Assembly: GCA_026390015.1 (NCBI GenBank)
Contig: JAPLGS010000113.1
Location: 1 to 39,731 of the forward strand
Reading direction: 5' to 3'
Length of the DNA stretch: 39,731 nt
Source of the DNA: Chloroflexota bacterium
Lineage (GTDB): Bacteria; Chloroflexota; Anaerolineae; Anaerolineales; Villigracilaceae
The notes under the pieces were generated by a model. It had not been told where the DNA came from. It did no database searches and was given only the letters and a program-made list of their open reading frames with translations. A program made the position numbers and the translations under genes. This document shows, piece by piece, positions 23,588 through 32,488 of the stretch. Position 1 is the stretch's first letter, and the number at the start of each line of letters is the position of its first letter.

Positions 23588-24586
23588 ATGACCTCACAAC
23601 AAACCATCCGACTCTCTCTCCCATCCAAAGGCCGTCTCGAAATTGACGCGCTTGAATTTCTCTCCGCTGCGGGTTTGAAGATATTCAAACCCAATCCGCG
23701 CCAATATCAAGCGGAGCTGCCCGCGCTGCCCGAGTTGGGAGTCATCTTCCAACGCCCCGGTGACATCGTCGTCAGCGTGCGTCAGGGCAGCATTGACTTT
23801 GGCATTACCGGCCTCGACATGCTCGAAGAAAAGCGCGGCGACGACGATGAGATCATCATCCTGCATGATTCTCTCGGATTTGGGAGCTGTGCGCTGACGT
23901 TAGCCGTTCCCGAAACCTGGAAAACGGTAACAGATATCGCGTCGCTCAAAGACTATACAGCTTCATTGAAAAACCCAGTGCGGGTGGCAACAAAATTCCC
24001 GGTATTAACTGAACGCTTTTTGAATCAAAATAATATTTCCCATACTTTGATCGCGGCCGAAGGTACACTTGAAAGTGCACCCACCATTGGTTACGCTGAC
24101 ATGATCTCTGACCTCGTCTCCTCCGGCCAAACTTTAATAGACAATCGTCTGCGCCCGCTGCCCGATGGTGTGATTCAAAAATCGCAGGCCGTGATAATAG
24201 CGAATCGCAAAGCCTTGCAGGCCCGTCCCGAAGTTTTGGAAATGGCACGGCGCTTGCTTGAATACATTGAAGCCCACATGCGCGCCAAGGATAATTTACT
24301 GGTCATTGCAAACATGCGCGGCGACAGCCTCGAAGTAATTTCACAAAAAATATTCACGCAAACCAATGTCGGCGGGCTGCAGGGACCCACCATCAGTCCC
24401 ATCGGAGTGCGCGCAGGAACGCCCAACTGGTTTTCGGTGACAGTCGTTGTGCGCCGCGATCACCTGCCGCAAGCCATCTCTGAATTACGTCTGATCGGCG
24501 GCAGCGGCATCATTGTTTCGCCCATCACTTATATTTTTGAAGAAGAGCCGCCGCGTTACAAAGCCATGCTCGAAGCCCTCGCATAA
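23588..24586 (+). CDS. hisG: ATP phosphoribosyltransferase, long form
   Basis: 332 residues. It catalyses the first step of histidine synthesis, joining ATP and PRPP. Motifs include RLSLPSKGRL at the start, GSIDFGITGLDML, VRVATKFPVLTERFL, and the phosphate loop EGTLESAPTIGYADMISDLV. The C-terminal part (about 240-332, VGGLQGPTISPIGVRAG) is the regulatory ACT-like domain of the long, hexameric HisG form, which binds histidine. No HisZ partner is needed. The ATG at 23588 has AAGGA about seven bases upstream. The in-frame TTG at 23558 lies inside the terminator T run and is rejected. Expression is expected to be set by the leader attenuator just upstream. Confidence 0.96.
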   Translation: MTSQQTIRLSLPSKGRLEIDALEFLSAAGLKIFKPNPRQYQAELPALPELGVIFQRPGDIVVSVRQGSIDFGITGLDMLEEKRGDDDEIIILHDSLGFGSCALTLAVPETWKTVTDIASLKDYTASLKNPVRVATKFPVLTERFLNQNNISHTLIAAEGTLESAPTIGYADMISDLVSSGQTLIDNRLRPLPDGVIQKSQAVIIANRKALQARPEVLEMARRLLEYIEAHMRAKDNLLVIANMRGDSLEVISQKIFTQTNVGGLQGPTISPIGVRAGTPNWFSVTVVVRRDHLPQAISELRLIGGSGIIVSPITYIFEEEPPRYKAMLEALA

Positions 24587-24595
24587 GGAGATATC

Positions 24596-25942
24596 ATGCT
24601 CAAACAATATGATCCACAAATTGCTAAACAATCCATCCTCAAACGCACCCCGCCCGATGAATTTCCCGTCAGTCAACGCGTTCTGGATGGGATCACAAAA
24701 CTCTTCGGTGAATCGTTGACGCCCGAACAGGCAGTCACAAAAATTTTGAAGGATGTGCGGATGAATGGCGACTCAGCCCTTCAAAAGTGGACATTAGCCC
24801 TCGATTCGATCGACCGTGAGCCTGCTCCTGTTTCGACAGAAATGATCCAGGCTGCATTAGATTCGATCCCGTCCGCACAGCGTGACGCTCTCGAAAAAGC
24901 CGCCGCCCGCATTGAAGTATTTCATCGCAAGCAACCTTTGACATCGTGGTTCACCAATGATCTCGGCGGCACACTCGGGCAGATCATCCGCCCCATCCAA
25001 CGTGTGGGGCTATACGTCCCAGGCGGGACAGCTCCATTACCATCCACGGTTTTGATGAGCGCAATCCCTGCGCGGGTTGCGGGCGTGAGCGAGATCGTCG
25101 TTGTAACTCCTCCAAATCGCGCCCTGATAAATATCAACCCGCCCGTTGACCCAATCATACTCGCCGCCTGTGCCATCGCCGGCGTCGACAAAGTTTATTT
25201 GCTCGGCGGCGCACAAGCGATTGGTGCACTGGCGTATGGCACGCAAACCATTCAACCTGTAAATAAAATATTCGGCCCTGGCAATTTATTTGTCACCCTT
25301 GCCAAACGGCAAGTCTACGGCGTAGTTGGCATTGACGGGCTGGCTGGCCCAACCGAAACAGTGATCATCGCGGATGAATCCGCGAACCCTGCCTGGGTTG
25401 CCGCCGATCTGCTTGCACAGGCTGAGCATGATCTGTTGGCGTCTGCTATTTTACTGACCCCGTCACAGGCATTGATCAAAAAAGTAATAATGGAAGCCGC
25501 CAAACAACTGGAACAACGCGGCCGTGCCGATATTATTTTAGCTTCACTTGAAAATCGCGGTGGAGCTGTGCTGACTCGCGATCTGGATGAAGCCATGCAA
25601 TTGGCAAATGACTATGCTCCGGAACATCTTGCTTTATCTGTAAGCGAGCCGTGGCGCTGGGTGGAAAAAGTAAATAACGCTGGAGGTGTATTTGTCGGTG
25701 AGCATTCCTTTGAAGTGCTCGGCGACTATCTCGCGGGTCCAAGTCACGTCATGCCGACGGGCGGTTCTGCACGTTTTGCGTCGCCACTCAATGTATGGGA
25801 CTTTGTAAAAATCGTCAGCTTGATAGCGCTGGACAAAAACACAGTGCAGTCCATCGCTCCGGTCGCTGCGACAATTGCAGCATCTGAAGATTTGGATGCT
25901 CATAACCATGCCGCGATGATCCGCCTGGAGAAGTCAGTATGA
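24596..25942 (+). CDS. hisD: Histidinol dehydrogenase
   Basis: 448 residues, normal length. It oxidises histidinol to histidine in two NAD steps at a zinc site. Signatures are RVGLYVPGGTAPLPSTVLM, AGVDKVYLLGGAQAIGALAYGT, KIFGPGNLFVTLAK, DGLAGPTETVII, AEHDLLASAILLT, DYAPEHLAL and LGDYLAGPSHVMPTGGSARF, including the Gln, His and Asp residues used for zinc and catalysis. AAGGAGATATC precedes the ATG by a normal distance. It begins nine bases after hisG and overlaps hisC by ATGA. Confidence 0.97.
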   Translation: MLKQYDPQIAKQSILKRTPPDEFPVSQRVLDGITKLFGESLTPEQAVTKILKDVRMNGDSALQKWTLALDSIDREPAPVSTEMIQAALDSIPSAQRDALEKAAARIEVFHRKQPLTSWFTNDLGGTLGQIIRPIQRVGLYVPGGTAPLPSTVLMSAIPARVAGVSEIVVVTPPNRALININPPVDPIILAACAIAGVDKVYLLGGAQAIGALAYGTQTIQPVNKIFGPGNLFVTLAKRQVYGVVGIDGLAGPTETVIIADESANPAWVAADLLAQAEHDLLASAILLTPSQALIKKVIMEAAKQLEQRGRADIILASLENRGGAVLTRDLDEAMQLANDYAPEHLALSVSEPWRWVEKVNNAGGVFVGEHSFEVLGDYLAGPSHVMPTGGSARFASPLNVWDFVKIVSLIALDKNTVQSIAPVAATIAASEDLDAHNHAAMIRLEKSV

Positions 25943-27030
25943 AGATCCGCAAACATCTTGAATCCTTGCCGTCTTATACCCCCATCGAACCGTTTGAAGT
26001 TTTATCAGCGCGTCTTGGGCGAAGTTCTGATCAGATCGTCAAACTGGATGCCAACGAAAACCCATACGGCCCATTGAAGGTGGTGCGTGAAGCGTTGGCT
26101 GCTTTGGAATTCCCGCATATTTATCCTGACCCTGAGAGCCACGCCTTGCGAAAATCGCTCGCTGATTTTACAGGTGTCGGTGCTGAATACTTAATGGCGG
26201 GCGCAGGCGCGGATGAGTTACTCGATCTGCTCATGCGCGTCTTCCTTGAGTCGGATGATTGCGTCCTCTCCTGCCCGCCGACCTTTGGCATGTACTCCTT
26301 TGACGCAGAGCTCAATGCCGCACGCTGTATCGAAATCTCGCGCCGCCCAGATTTTTCACTGGATATGGAGGCCGTCCGTGAAGCAGTGAAAATTCATCAG
26401 CCGAAACTCTTCTTTATTACATCGCCGAATAATCCAGATGGATCAATTCTTGATGTGAAGATCATTGACGAATTATTGGAACTTCCGACTTTGGTTGTTT
26501 TGGATGAAGCCTACATTGAATTCGCAGATGAAAATCTTGGCGCAAGTTTGAGCTATATTCGCGAAGTGCCCTTGCGGAAAAACCTGGTGGTTCTGCGAAC
26601 ATTCAGCAAATGGGCGGGGCTGGCGGGTTTGCGAATTGGCTATGGCGCATTCCCACTCTGGTTGATGCCGACCTTGTGGAAATCCAAGCAACCATACAAT
26701 ATCAATGTGGCGGCGAGCGTGGCGGCGCAAGTCTCTTTGGAGCATGCAGATGAACTGGCTGAAATCGTGGAACTTTTGAAAAGCGAACGCGCAAGATTAT
26801 TTTCTGAGTTGCAGAAAATCACATATCTGAAACCTTATCCCACTCGGTCCAATTTTATTTTATGTCAGGTCATTGGCCGTGATGCGGCAGAGCTCAAAGC
26901 GCAACTGGCACAACAGCATGGAGTTTTTATCCGCTACTTCAACAAGGCTGGATTGCGCGATCATATCCGCATCAGCGTAGGCAGGCCGCAGGATTCAGAT
27001 GCGCTGCTGAAGGCGTTGGGAAATTTGTAA
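25939..27030 (+). CDS. hisC: Histidinol-phosphate aminotransferase
   Basis: 363 residues of the fold-type I PLP family. It converts imidazole-acetol phosphate and glutamate to histidinol phosphate. Visible are KLDANENPYGP, AGAGADELLDLLMR, the SPNNPDGS loop, VVLDEAYIEF with the cofactor Asp, and LRTFSKWAGLAGLRIGYG with the PLP Lys at residue 224. The C-terminal arginine region includes HIRISVGRP. The start overlaps the hisD stop (ATGA), so it is translationally coupled. It is followed by the only sizeable gap in the operon, about 190 bases, which holds a REP-like palindrome. Confidence 0.96.
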   Translation: MKIRKHLESLPSYTPIEPFEVLSARLGRSSDQIVKLDANENPYGPLKVVREALAALEFPHIYPDPESHALRKSLADFTGVGAEYLMAGAGADELLDLLMRVFLESDDCVLSCPPTFGMYSFDAELNAARCIEISRRPDFSLDMEAVREAVKIHQPKLFFITSPNNPDGSILDVKIIDELLELPTLVVLDEAYIEFADENLGASLSYIREVPLRKNLVVLRTFSKWAGLAGLRIGYGAFPLWLMPTLWKSKQPYNINVAASVAAQVSLEHADELAEIVELLKSERARLFSELQKITYLKPYPTRSNFILCQVIGRDAAELKAQLAQQHGVFIRYFNKAGLRDHIRISVGRPQDSDALLKALGNL

Positions 27031-27078
27031 AGTTAATAAGTTGATTAACCACCTGACAGTTTATTTGATGGTGACTAC

Positions 27079-27121
27079 GTTGGTCGAGTAGGCGGCGCTC
27101 TCCCGCCGTATCGAGACCAAC
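27079..27121. repeat. REP-like imperfect palindrome between hisC and hisB
   Basis: GTTGGTCGAGTAGGCGG and CCGCCGTATCGAGACCAAC flank a 7-base centre. The inner GGCGG/CCGCC stem is preceded by a GTAG tetranucleotide, the layout of REP elements moved by RAYT transposases. The same GGTCGAGTA...TATCGAGACC wording is common in high-copy intergenic repeats of other bacteria. The rest of the 27031-27221 gap shows no gene. Confidence 0.55.
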
Positions 27122-27221
27122 CTTGAGCAGAAAATGCCAGGTAGTTAGAAAATTGGCAGGTTGAAAGACGGATAAACGTTCAAACTTCTCAACTTGCAAC
27201 CTGTAACCCGAAGGAGTAATT

Positions 27222-27809
27222 ATGCGAACTGCTGAAATATCACGTCAAACAAATGAGACACAAATTACGATCAAACTAAATATAGATGGAAGCGGTCAGT
27301 ACGAAATCGCCACTGGCATTGGATTCCTCGACCACATGCTCACGCATCTGGCTGTGCATGGATTATTCGATATAACTGTTCAAGCGCACGGCGATCTCGA
27401 AGTAGATGCGCATCACACAATGGAAGACACCGCGCTGGTACTGGGACAAGCCTTCGACAGGGCACTTGGCGACCGCAAGGGAATTGTCCGCATGGGGGAT
27501 TGCTTCGCGCCTATGGATGAAACGCTGGCGCATGTTGCCCTGGATCTGTCGGGGCGCCCATACGCGGTGATACAGGCGGATTGGCACACGCCTCATGTCG
27601 GAAACATCCCAACCACTTTGTTTCCTCATTTCTTCGAGTCATTCGCGGTGACAGCACGCTGTAATCTACATGCGCGCATATTGTACGGCCGTGACGATCA
27701 TCATCAAGCAGAGGCATTATTCAAAGCGTGGGCGCGCGCGCTCGATCAAGTGACGCAAATAGACCCGCGCCGCGCGGGAGTGATCCCGTCTACAAAAGGG
27801 ACATTGTAA
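27222..27809 (+). CDS. hisB: Imidazoleglycerol-phosphate dehydratase, monofunctional
   Basis: 195 residues, the usual size of the single-domain enzyme. The two metal-binding repeats are visible: [17 protein letters not shown] with [17 protein letters not shown], and [19 protein letters not shown]. It dehydrates imidazoleglycerol phosphate to imidazole-acetol phosphate. The HAD phosphatase domain of the enterobacterial bifunctional HisB is absent, so histidinol-phosphate phosphatase must be supplied by another gene. GAAGGAG precedes the ATG by six bases. It is separated from hisC by a gap with a REP-like repeat and followed by hisH after 12 bases. Confidence 0.97.
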   Translation: MRTAEISRQTNETQITIKLNIDGSGQYEIATGIGFLDHMLTHLAVHGLFDITVQAHGDLEVDAHHTMEDTALVLGQAFDRALGDRKGIVRMGDCFAPMDETLAHVALDLSGRPYAVIQADWHTPHVGNIPTTLFPHFFESFAVTARCNLHARILYGRDDHHQAEALFKAWARALDQVTQIDPRRAGVIPSTKGTL

Positions 27810-27821
27810 AAAGGATGAAGG

Positions 27822-28436
27822 ATGAAAAAAGTTATATTAATAGATGCAGGCACTGGCAATCTACGTTCCGTTCAAAAAGCGTTGGAAAGCATTGGCGCGG
27901 ATGTGCTGCGCACCGACGACCCGAATAAGGTTTTATCTGCCAAACAAGTTGTATTGCCAGGAGTAGGCGCCTTCGGTGATTTTATGTCAGGGCTGCGTGC
28001 GCGTGGATTAGAGTCAGTAATCAACGAGATCGCGGCACGAGGAGTTCCTTTGCTTGGAATTTGCGTGGGCATGCAAGCTTTATTTGAAACGGGTGAAGAG
28101 CTGGGCGAATACGCCGGGCTTGGATTATTACGCGGGCGCGTGGGGCGCTTTGCAGAATCGCTGTCAGTGAAGATTCCGCATACAGGGTGGAATCAACTCA
28201 CTGTCAAAAATGACGCGCTGCTTTTTGATCAGATAAAAGATAAAACCTATGTTTATTTCAATCACTCATATTTTTGTCAGCCAAAGAATTTATCGGATGT
28301 GATCGCGACGACGGATTATGGTTTGCAATATACGTGCGCGGTACAGCGCGAAAACATTTTCGGAGTGCAGTTTCATCCGGAAAAAAGTCAGGGTGTGGGT
28401 TTGCAAATCTTAAGAAATTTTTTGGAGGCGAAATGA
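27822..28436 (+). CDS. hisH: Imidazole glycerol phosphate synthase, glutaminase subunit
   Basis: 204 residues, class I glutamine amidotransferase. It shows IDAGTGNLRSVQKALE at the start, the oxyanion region LPGVGAFGDFM, the nucleophile Cys81 in LGICVGMQALFE, and His185 and Glu187 in VQFHPEKSQGVGLQIL. It releases ammonia from glutamine and channels it to HisF, where the ring closes and AICAR leaves. AAGGATGAAGG precedes the ATG. The stop overlaps hisA by ATGA, so the next gene is translationally coupled. Confidence 0.97.
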   Translation: MKKVILIDAGTGNLRSVQKALESIGADVLRTDDPNKVLSAKQVVLPGVGAFGDFMSGLRARGLESVINEIAARGVPLLGICVGMQALFETGEELGEYAGLGLLRGRVGRFAESLSVKIPHTGWNQLTVKNDALLFDQIKDKTYVYFNHSYFCQPKNLSDVIATTDYGLQYTCAVQRENIFGVQFHPEKSQGVGLQILRNFLEAK

Positions 28437-29158
28437 TCATTTATCCCGCGATTGACCTGCGCGGCGGCAAAGTGGTGCGCTTGAAAGAAGGCGACCCCAC
28501 GCGCATCACGTCCTACAGCGACGATCCTGCCGGGACGGCAAGGCGTTGGTTGACGATGGGCGCGAAGTGGCTGCATGTGGTTAACCTTGATGGCGCGTTC
28601 GGCGATGGCGATGACGCAAATCAAATCGCCCTGATTTCCATTTTGAAGACTACCAAAGAGTTTGGCGCGCACGTGCAATTTGGCGGCGGATTGCGTTCCT
28701 TGGATTCAATTGAAAAAACTTTGAATCTAGGTGTGAGCCGTGTTGTGCTTGGAACGATTGCGGTGGAACAACCCGATGTTACGGTAAGCGCGTTGAAAAA
28801 ATTTGGCGCGGAAAAAATCGCGGTTGGAATTGATGCCCGTGATGGAATAGTTCGCGTGCGTGGATGGCAATCGGATGGCGGAATTTCTGCGCAAGACCTC
28901 GCTCTTCAAATGCAAACATTAGGTCTGCGTACTGTTATCTTTACAGATATTCGCAGAGACGGTTTGGGCAGCGGCTTGAACATTCCCTCCACCCGTCAAT
29001 TGGCAGATGTGAGCGGCCTCGAAGTGATCGCCTCGGGCGGCGTAAATACGTTGGATGATGTGCTGGCGGCGAAAATTGCAGGCTTATCAGGTGTCATTGT
29101 GGGACGCGCTTTATATGAGGGGACGATCGATCTGAAAGCTGCTATAAACGGACTCTGA
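28433..29158 (+). CDS. hisA: ProFAR isomerase (phosphoribosylformimino-AICAR-phosphate isomerase)
   Basis: 241 residues, a beta/alpha barrel performing the Amadori rearrangement before HisF. It has [17 protein letters not shown] with the catalytic Asp8, two half-barrel phosphate sites (QFGGGLRS and [11 protein letters not shown]), and [14 protein letters not shown] with the second catalytic Asp. The start is the ATG overlapping the hisH stop, with GGAGG just upstream. A longer frame from 28274 lies inside hisH and is rejected. hisF follows after 35 bases. Confidence 0.96.
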   Translation: MIIYPAIDLRGGKVVRLKEGDPTRITSYSDDPAGTARRWLTMGAKWLHVVNLDGAFGDGDDANQIALISILKTTKEFGAHVQFGGGLRSLDSIEKTLNLGVSRVVLGTIAVEQPDVTVSALKKFGAEKIAVGIDARDGIVRVRGWQSDGGISAQDLALQMQTLGLRTVIFTDIRRDGLGSGLNIPSTRQLADVSGLEVIASGGVNTLDDVLAAKIAGLSGVIVGRALYEGTIDLKAAINGL

Positions 29159-29193
29159 CACGGATACGGACAAAATTTAAGAGGAGTTTTTAT

Positions 29194-29949
29194 ATGCTGG
29201 CAAAACGAATTATTCCCTGTCTTGACATAAAAGATGGGCGTGTGGTGAAAGGCATCAACTTTATCAACTTGCGTGACGCGGGTGACCCTGTCGAGCAGGC
29301 GCGCTTGTATGATACGCAAGGCGCGGACGAGTTGGTCTTTCTCGATATTTCCGCGACATTAGAAGGACGCAACACCACGCTCGAATTGGTCAGCCGCGTG
29401 GCGGAGACAGTGTTCATGCCGCTGACTGTCGGCGGTGGAATTCGCGCAGTGGACGATATGCGGAATCTTTTGCTCGCTGGCGCGGATAAGGTCAGTATCA
29501 ACTCGGCAGCGGTGAAGCGACCCGAATTATTATCTGAAGGCGCAGCGCGGTTTGGCGCGCAATGTATTGTGCTGGCGATTGACGCGCGCAAAATTGGATC
29601 AAGCTGGGAAGTATATGTCAATGGCGGGCGCACGCCAACAGGCTTGGATGCGATCGAGTGGGCAGTGCGCGGCGTTAAACTGGGCGCAGGTGAAATCTTA
29701 ATTACGAGCATGGATGCCGACGGCACACTCGCTGGCTACGATCTGGATTTGACCCGCGCCATTGCCGAAGCAGTCTCCGTACCAATTATCGCCTCAGGCG
29801 GAGCTGGTGCTTCATCCCATTTTGCATCAGTGCTGACTGATGGCAAAGCCGATGCCGCGCTGGCAGCCTCACTTTTTCATGATGGGAACTTACTCATCCC
29901 TGCGCTAAAGAGCGAGTTGCAATCGCTAAACATTCCAGTAAGAATATAA
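29194..29949 (+). CDS. hisF: Imidazole glycerol phosphate synthase, cyclase subunit
   Basis: 251 residues, the barrel partner of His[21 protein letters not shown] carries the catalytic Asp11. [11 protein letters not shown] and [13 protein letters not shown] are the two phosphate-binding loops, and [20 protein letters not shown] holds the second catalytic Asp. [22 protein letters not shown] is diagnostic of HisF over HisA. Products are imidazoleglycerol phosphate and AICAR, and the latter feeds the divergent transformylase gene. GAGGAG precedes the ATG. Confidence 0.97.
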   Translation: MLAKRIIPCLDIKDGRVVKGINFINLRDAGDPVEQARLYDTQGADELVFLDISATLEGRNTTLELVSRVAETVFMPLTVGGGIRAVDDMRNLLLAGADKVSINSAAVKRPELLSEGAARFGAQCIVLAIDARKIGSSWEVYVNGGRTPTGLDAIEWAVRGVKLGAGEILITSMDADGTLAGYDLDLTRAIAEAVSVPIIASGGAGASSHFASVLTDGKADAALAASLFHDGNLLIPALKSELQSLNIPVRI

Positions 29950-29973
29950 ACATTTCAATATTGGAGGAAACCC

Positions 29974-30306
29974 ATGCAGGAATTTCAACCTAAAATTGAA
30001 TTTGACGCGAATGGATTAATCCCTGCGATCGTGCAGGATGTAAAAACGAATGAAGTACTGATGCTGGCTTATATGAATGCTGAATCCTTGAGACTCACAA
30101 TATCCACAGGTGAAACCCATTTCTGGTCACGCAGTCGTCAGGAATTGTGGCACAAAGGCGCGACATCGGGAAATATTCAACGGATGGTTGAAATCCGCGT
30201 AGATTGCGATGGGGACACTTTATTAATTTTCGTTCAACCCGCAGGGCCTGCCTGTCATACTGGAAATCAAACCTGTTTTTATCGTTCGATGGAGAATCAA
30301 AAATAA
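29974..30306 (+). CDS. hisI: Phosphoribosyl-AMP cyclohydrolase
   Basis: 110 residues, single-domain form. It hydrolytically opens the adenine ring of phosphoribosyl-AMP. [23 protein letters not shown] and the metal and zinc ligands in [30 protein letters not shown] are complete. TGGAGGAAA precedes the ATG. The stop and the hisE start overlap by one base (TAATG), so the cyclohydrolase and pyrophosphohydrolase, fused in E. coli, are separate but tightly coupled here. Confidence 0.97.
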   Translation: MQEFQPKIEFDANGLIPAIVQDVKTNEVLMLAYMNAESLRLTISTGETHFWSRSRQELWHKGATSGNIQRMVEIRVDCDGDTLLIFVQPAGPACHTGNQTCFYRSMENQK

Positions 30307-30581
30307 TGAGCATTCAATGGTTGTTTGATGTAATTCAATCGCGCAAGGAAAACCCATCTGAAAAATCCTATACATCCAGTCTTTTCAAGAAGGGCCTGCT
30401 GAAGATCGCGCAGAAGGTTGGAGAGGAAGGCACGGAAGTTGTTGTGGCGGCACTTGCACAGGACGATCAACGTCTGATCGAAGAAGTAGCCGACCTCACT
30501 TATCACACACTCGTACTGTTGTCAGCCCGTGGATTATCTCCCGCAGATATACTGGCTGAATTGGAGAAGCGCCATAAATGA
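30306..30581 (+). CDS. hisE: Phosphoribosyl-ATP pyrophosphohydrolase
   Basis: 91 residues of the all-alpha MazG-like HisE family: LFDVIQSRKENPSEKSYTSSLF, KIAQKVGEEGTEVVVAAL with the metal-binding glutamates, and EEVADLTYHTLVLLSARGL. It removes pyrophosphate from phosphoribosyl-ATP. The start at 30306 in TAATG is chosen because the family begins just before LFDVI; a frame from 30204 would run through hisI. Its stop overlaps the next gene by ATGA, tying the HAD hydrolase gene to the operon. Confidence 0.95.
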   Translation: MSIQWLFDVIQSRKENPSEKSYTSSLFKKGLLKIAQKVGEEGTEVVVAALAQDDQRLIEEVADLTYHTLVLLSARGLSPADILAELEKRHK

Positions 30582-31708
30582 AAAAAGTGATCCTGCTCGA
30601 TATTGACGGCGTCCTCGTTCAGCATGGTGGATACCGCGCCGCTCTGCATGCCACATTAAATCATTTTGCGAATTTGATGGGGTTGTCACATTTTGATTTT
30701 CCAGAAGAAAAATTGGCAGAGCTGGAGAAACGAGGAATCTTCAGTGAGTGGGATATGGTTCCGCTGTTGCTGGCTACTTTATGGAACGATATTCTTTCTC
30801 ATCGCTCGAACCTTAACCTGTCCGCTGATTTATCCTCCGCGGCAATCGAGATCGGCCGCAATATAAATGGATTCACTCCCCGCGAGTTGACCATCCCTGA
30901 GTTTGAATATATCACGGGTCAATATCCAGCCGAAGCCGCCCTGCAGCATGGATGTTTTCCGTTCATCCCAATGGACTTGCGATTAAAAATACTTAGTCAA
31001 TCACGGAACGTTAATTTCTCGCAGACTATGCGGTTGTTTCAACATTATTCACTGGGCAGTCGTGCGTTTAGCGAAACATATAAACTGCCCGCAGAAGTTG
31101 AAACAGAATCTTTTCTGCTAACGCATGATAGGTCAAATATCAATGACGCGATCCGTGACAGATTGATTCAGCCAAATATTCATTTGGCCGGCCTGACTGC
31201 GCGCCCATCTGCGCCGCCGCGTGAAGTACATGATTCTCATTTTGGGTACGCACCTGAAGCTGAAATTGCGTTGAAACTTGTTGGACTTGCAGACATCCCC
31301 TTGATCGCTTTTGGAAAACTCTCCTATCTCGCGGCCCGCCGCGGGCTTGATGCGGGCGTTTTGATGAAGCCCTCGCCTGTCCATGCGTTGGCGGCGACCG
31401 CGGCGGCTCTCACTGGCGATGAATGGGCAGGCTTGCAATCCGCTGGGGATTGGTATCAGACGGGCAAACTCTCTGGCGTTTTTACAGACCTGCCGCAGGA
31501 GTTCGAATTGTTCGTTGTGGAAGACACACTCGGCGGAATAAAATCCACGCAAACGGCGGGTGAGATATTGATGGAAAACGGATTCAATGTGACGATCCAC
31601 GCAATTGGATTAACGTCTGGCAGCGACTCTAAAGGTGAAGCATTTACCCAGGCTGGAATTCGTCATTTTGAAAATTGGGAATCGCTACTTGCTGGAATCC
31701 ATTTATAG
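30578..31708 (+). CDS. HAD-superfamily hydrolase; candidate histidinol-phosphate phosphatase
   Basis: 376 residues. All four HAD motifs are present: LLDIDGVLVQHGG (nucleophile Asp8 and acid Asp10), a Thr in AGLTARPSAPP, Lys in VLMKPSP (with GKLSYLAARRG just before), and FVVEDTLGGIKST with the acidic pair. The segment between motifs I and II is long (about 190 residues), larger than in simple phosphatases, so it is a divergent member. It overlaps hisE by four bases and ends the his operon. HisB here lacks a phosphatase domain and every other histidine step is encoded in the operon, so the missing phosphatase is the natural inference. A general phosphatase or housekeeping role is the alternative. 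Confidence 0.8.
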   Translation: MKKVILLDIDGVLVQHGGYRAALHATLNHFANLMGLSHFDFPEEKLAELEKRGIFSEWDMVPLLLATLWNDILSHRSNLNLSADLSSAAIEIGRNINGFTPRELTIPEFEYITGQYPAEAALQHGCFPFIPMDLRLKILSQSRNVNFSQTMRLFQHYSLGSRAFSETYKLPAEVETESFLLTHDRSNINDAIRDRLIQPNIHLAGLTARPSAPPREVHDSHFGYAPEAEIALKLVGLADIPLIAFGKLSYLAARRGLDAGVLMKPSPVHALAATAAALTGDEWAGLQSAGDWYQTGKLSGVFTDLPQEFELFVVEDTLGGIKSTQTAGEILMENGFNVTIHAIGLTSGSDSKGEAFTQAGIRHFENWESLLAGIHL

Positions 31709-31721
31709 AGAACCAATAAAT

Positions 31722-32426
31722 CTATATCGCGAAATCCTCTCCATGCCAAATGCCGTGATCAGACATGTGCAATGCTGGGGAAGCGATGGCGTGACCATCC
31801 AGCCGTTTTTCGAGTTTTTCCACATGCGCTACCAGCGCGGATAAAGTTTCGCCAATGGTATCGGGAAGAAGCCCGTGTTCGAGGTCGGGCTTATCACCTG
31901 TGATCTGTCCCTGACTGCGGACGATGATCTGGCCGGGCACACCGATGATGACGGAGTTCGGCGGCGAAGGCTTGACCACGACAGCGTTCGCGCCGATTCG
32001 GCTATGCGCGCCAATGGTGATAGCTCCCAGCACTTTTGCGCCGGCACCGATGACCACATGATCCTCGATGGTGGGATGGCGTTTCTGCTTCTGTAAATTG
32101 GTGCCACCCAACGTCACACCGTGATACAGTGTGACATTGTCCCCAATTTCGGCTGTCTCCCCGATCACAACTCCCATGCCGTGATCAATAAAAAAATTTC
32201 GGCCGATGGTGGCGCCCGGGTGAATTTCGATCCCGGTCGACCGGCGAGCTATCTGTGAGATCCAGCGGGCAAGAAGTTTGAATCCGCGCTCCCAAATGCG
32301 GTGTGATATTCGATGCGCCCAAATGGCATGCAGCCCGGGATAGCACAATATGACTTCAAATAAATTGCGGGCCGCCGGGTCACGATCTAGAACGGATTGG
32401 ATATCATCACGAATGGTCTTGAACAT
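31722..32426 (-). CDS. cysE: Serine O-acetyltransferase
   Basis: 234 residues. The N-terminal helical part has [25 protein letters not shown], followed by left-handed beta-helix hexapeptide repeats ([57 protein letters not shown]). It acetylates serine for cysteine synthesis. The ATG at 32426 is preferred over the GTG at 32435 because AAGGG lies eight bases before it. It lacks the long N-terminal domain of E. coli CysE, like many bacterial short forms. It follows cysK on the same strand after 62 bases that hold a strong hairpin. It converges on the HAD gene with a 13-base gap. Confidence 0.95.
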   Translation of the reverse strand: MFKTIRDDIQSVLDRDPAARNLFEVILCYPGLHAIWAHRISHRIWERGFKLLARWISQIARRSTGIEIHPGATIGRNFFIDHGMGVVIGETAEIGDNVTLYHGVTLGGTNLQKQKRHPTIEDHVVIGAGAKVLGAITIGAHSRIGANAVVVKPSPPNSVIIGVPGQIIVRSQGQITGDKPDLEHGLLPDTIGETLSALVAHVEKLEKRLDGHAIASPALHMSDHGIWHGEDFAI

Positions 32427-32450
32427 TTTCTTCACCCTTCATTTTGGGAA

Positions 32451-32482
32451 GAAGTGCCCCAATATTTTTATTGGGGCACTTC
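32451..32482 (-). terminator. 14-bp hairpin between cysK and cysE
   Basis: GAAGTGCCCCAATA (32451-32464) is the perfect inverse of 32469-32482, around a 4-base loop. In the cysK-to-cysE direction the stem is followed by CTTCCC rather than a T run, so it is a weak terminator, an mRNA-stabilising hairpin or a processing site. It sits about 25 bases before the cysE start. Confidence 0.6.
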
Positions 32483-32488
32483 CATGTA

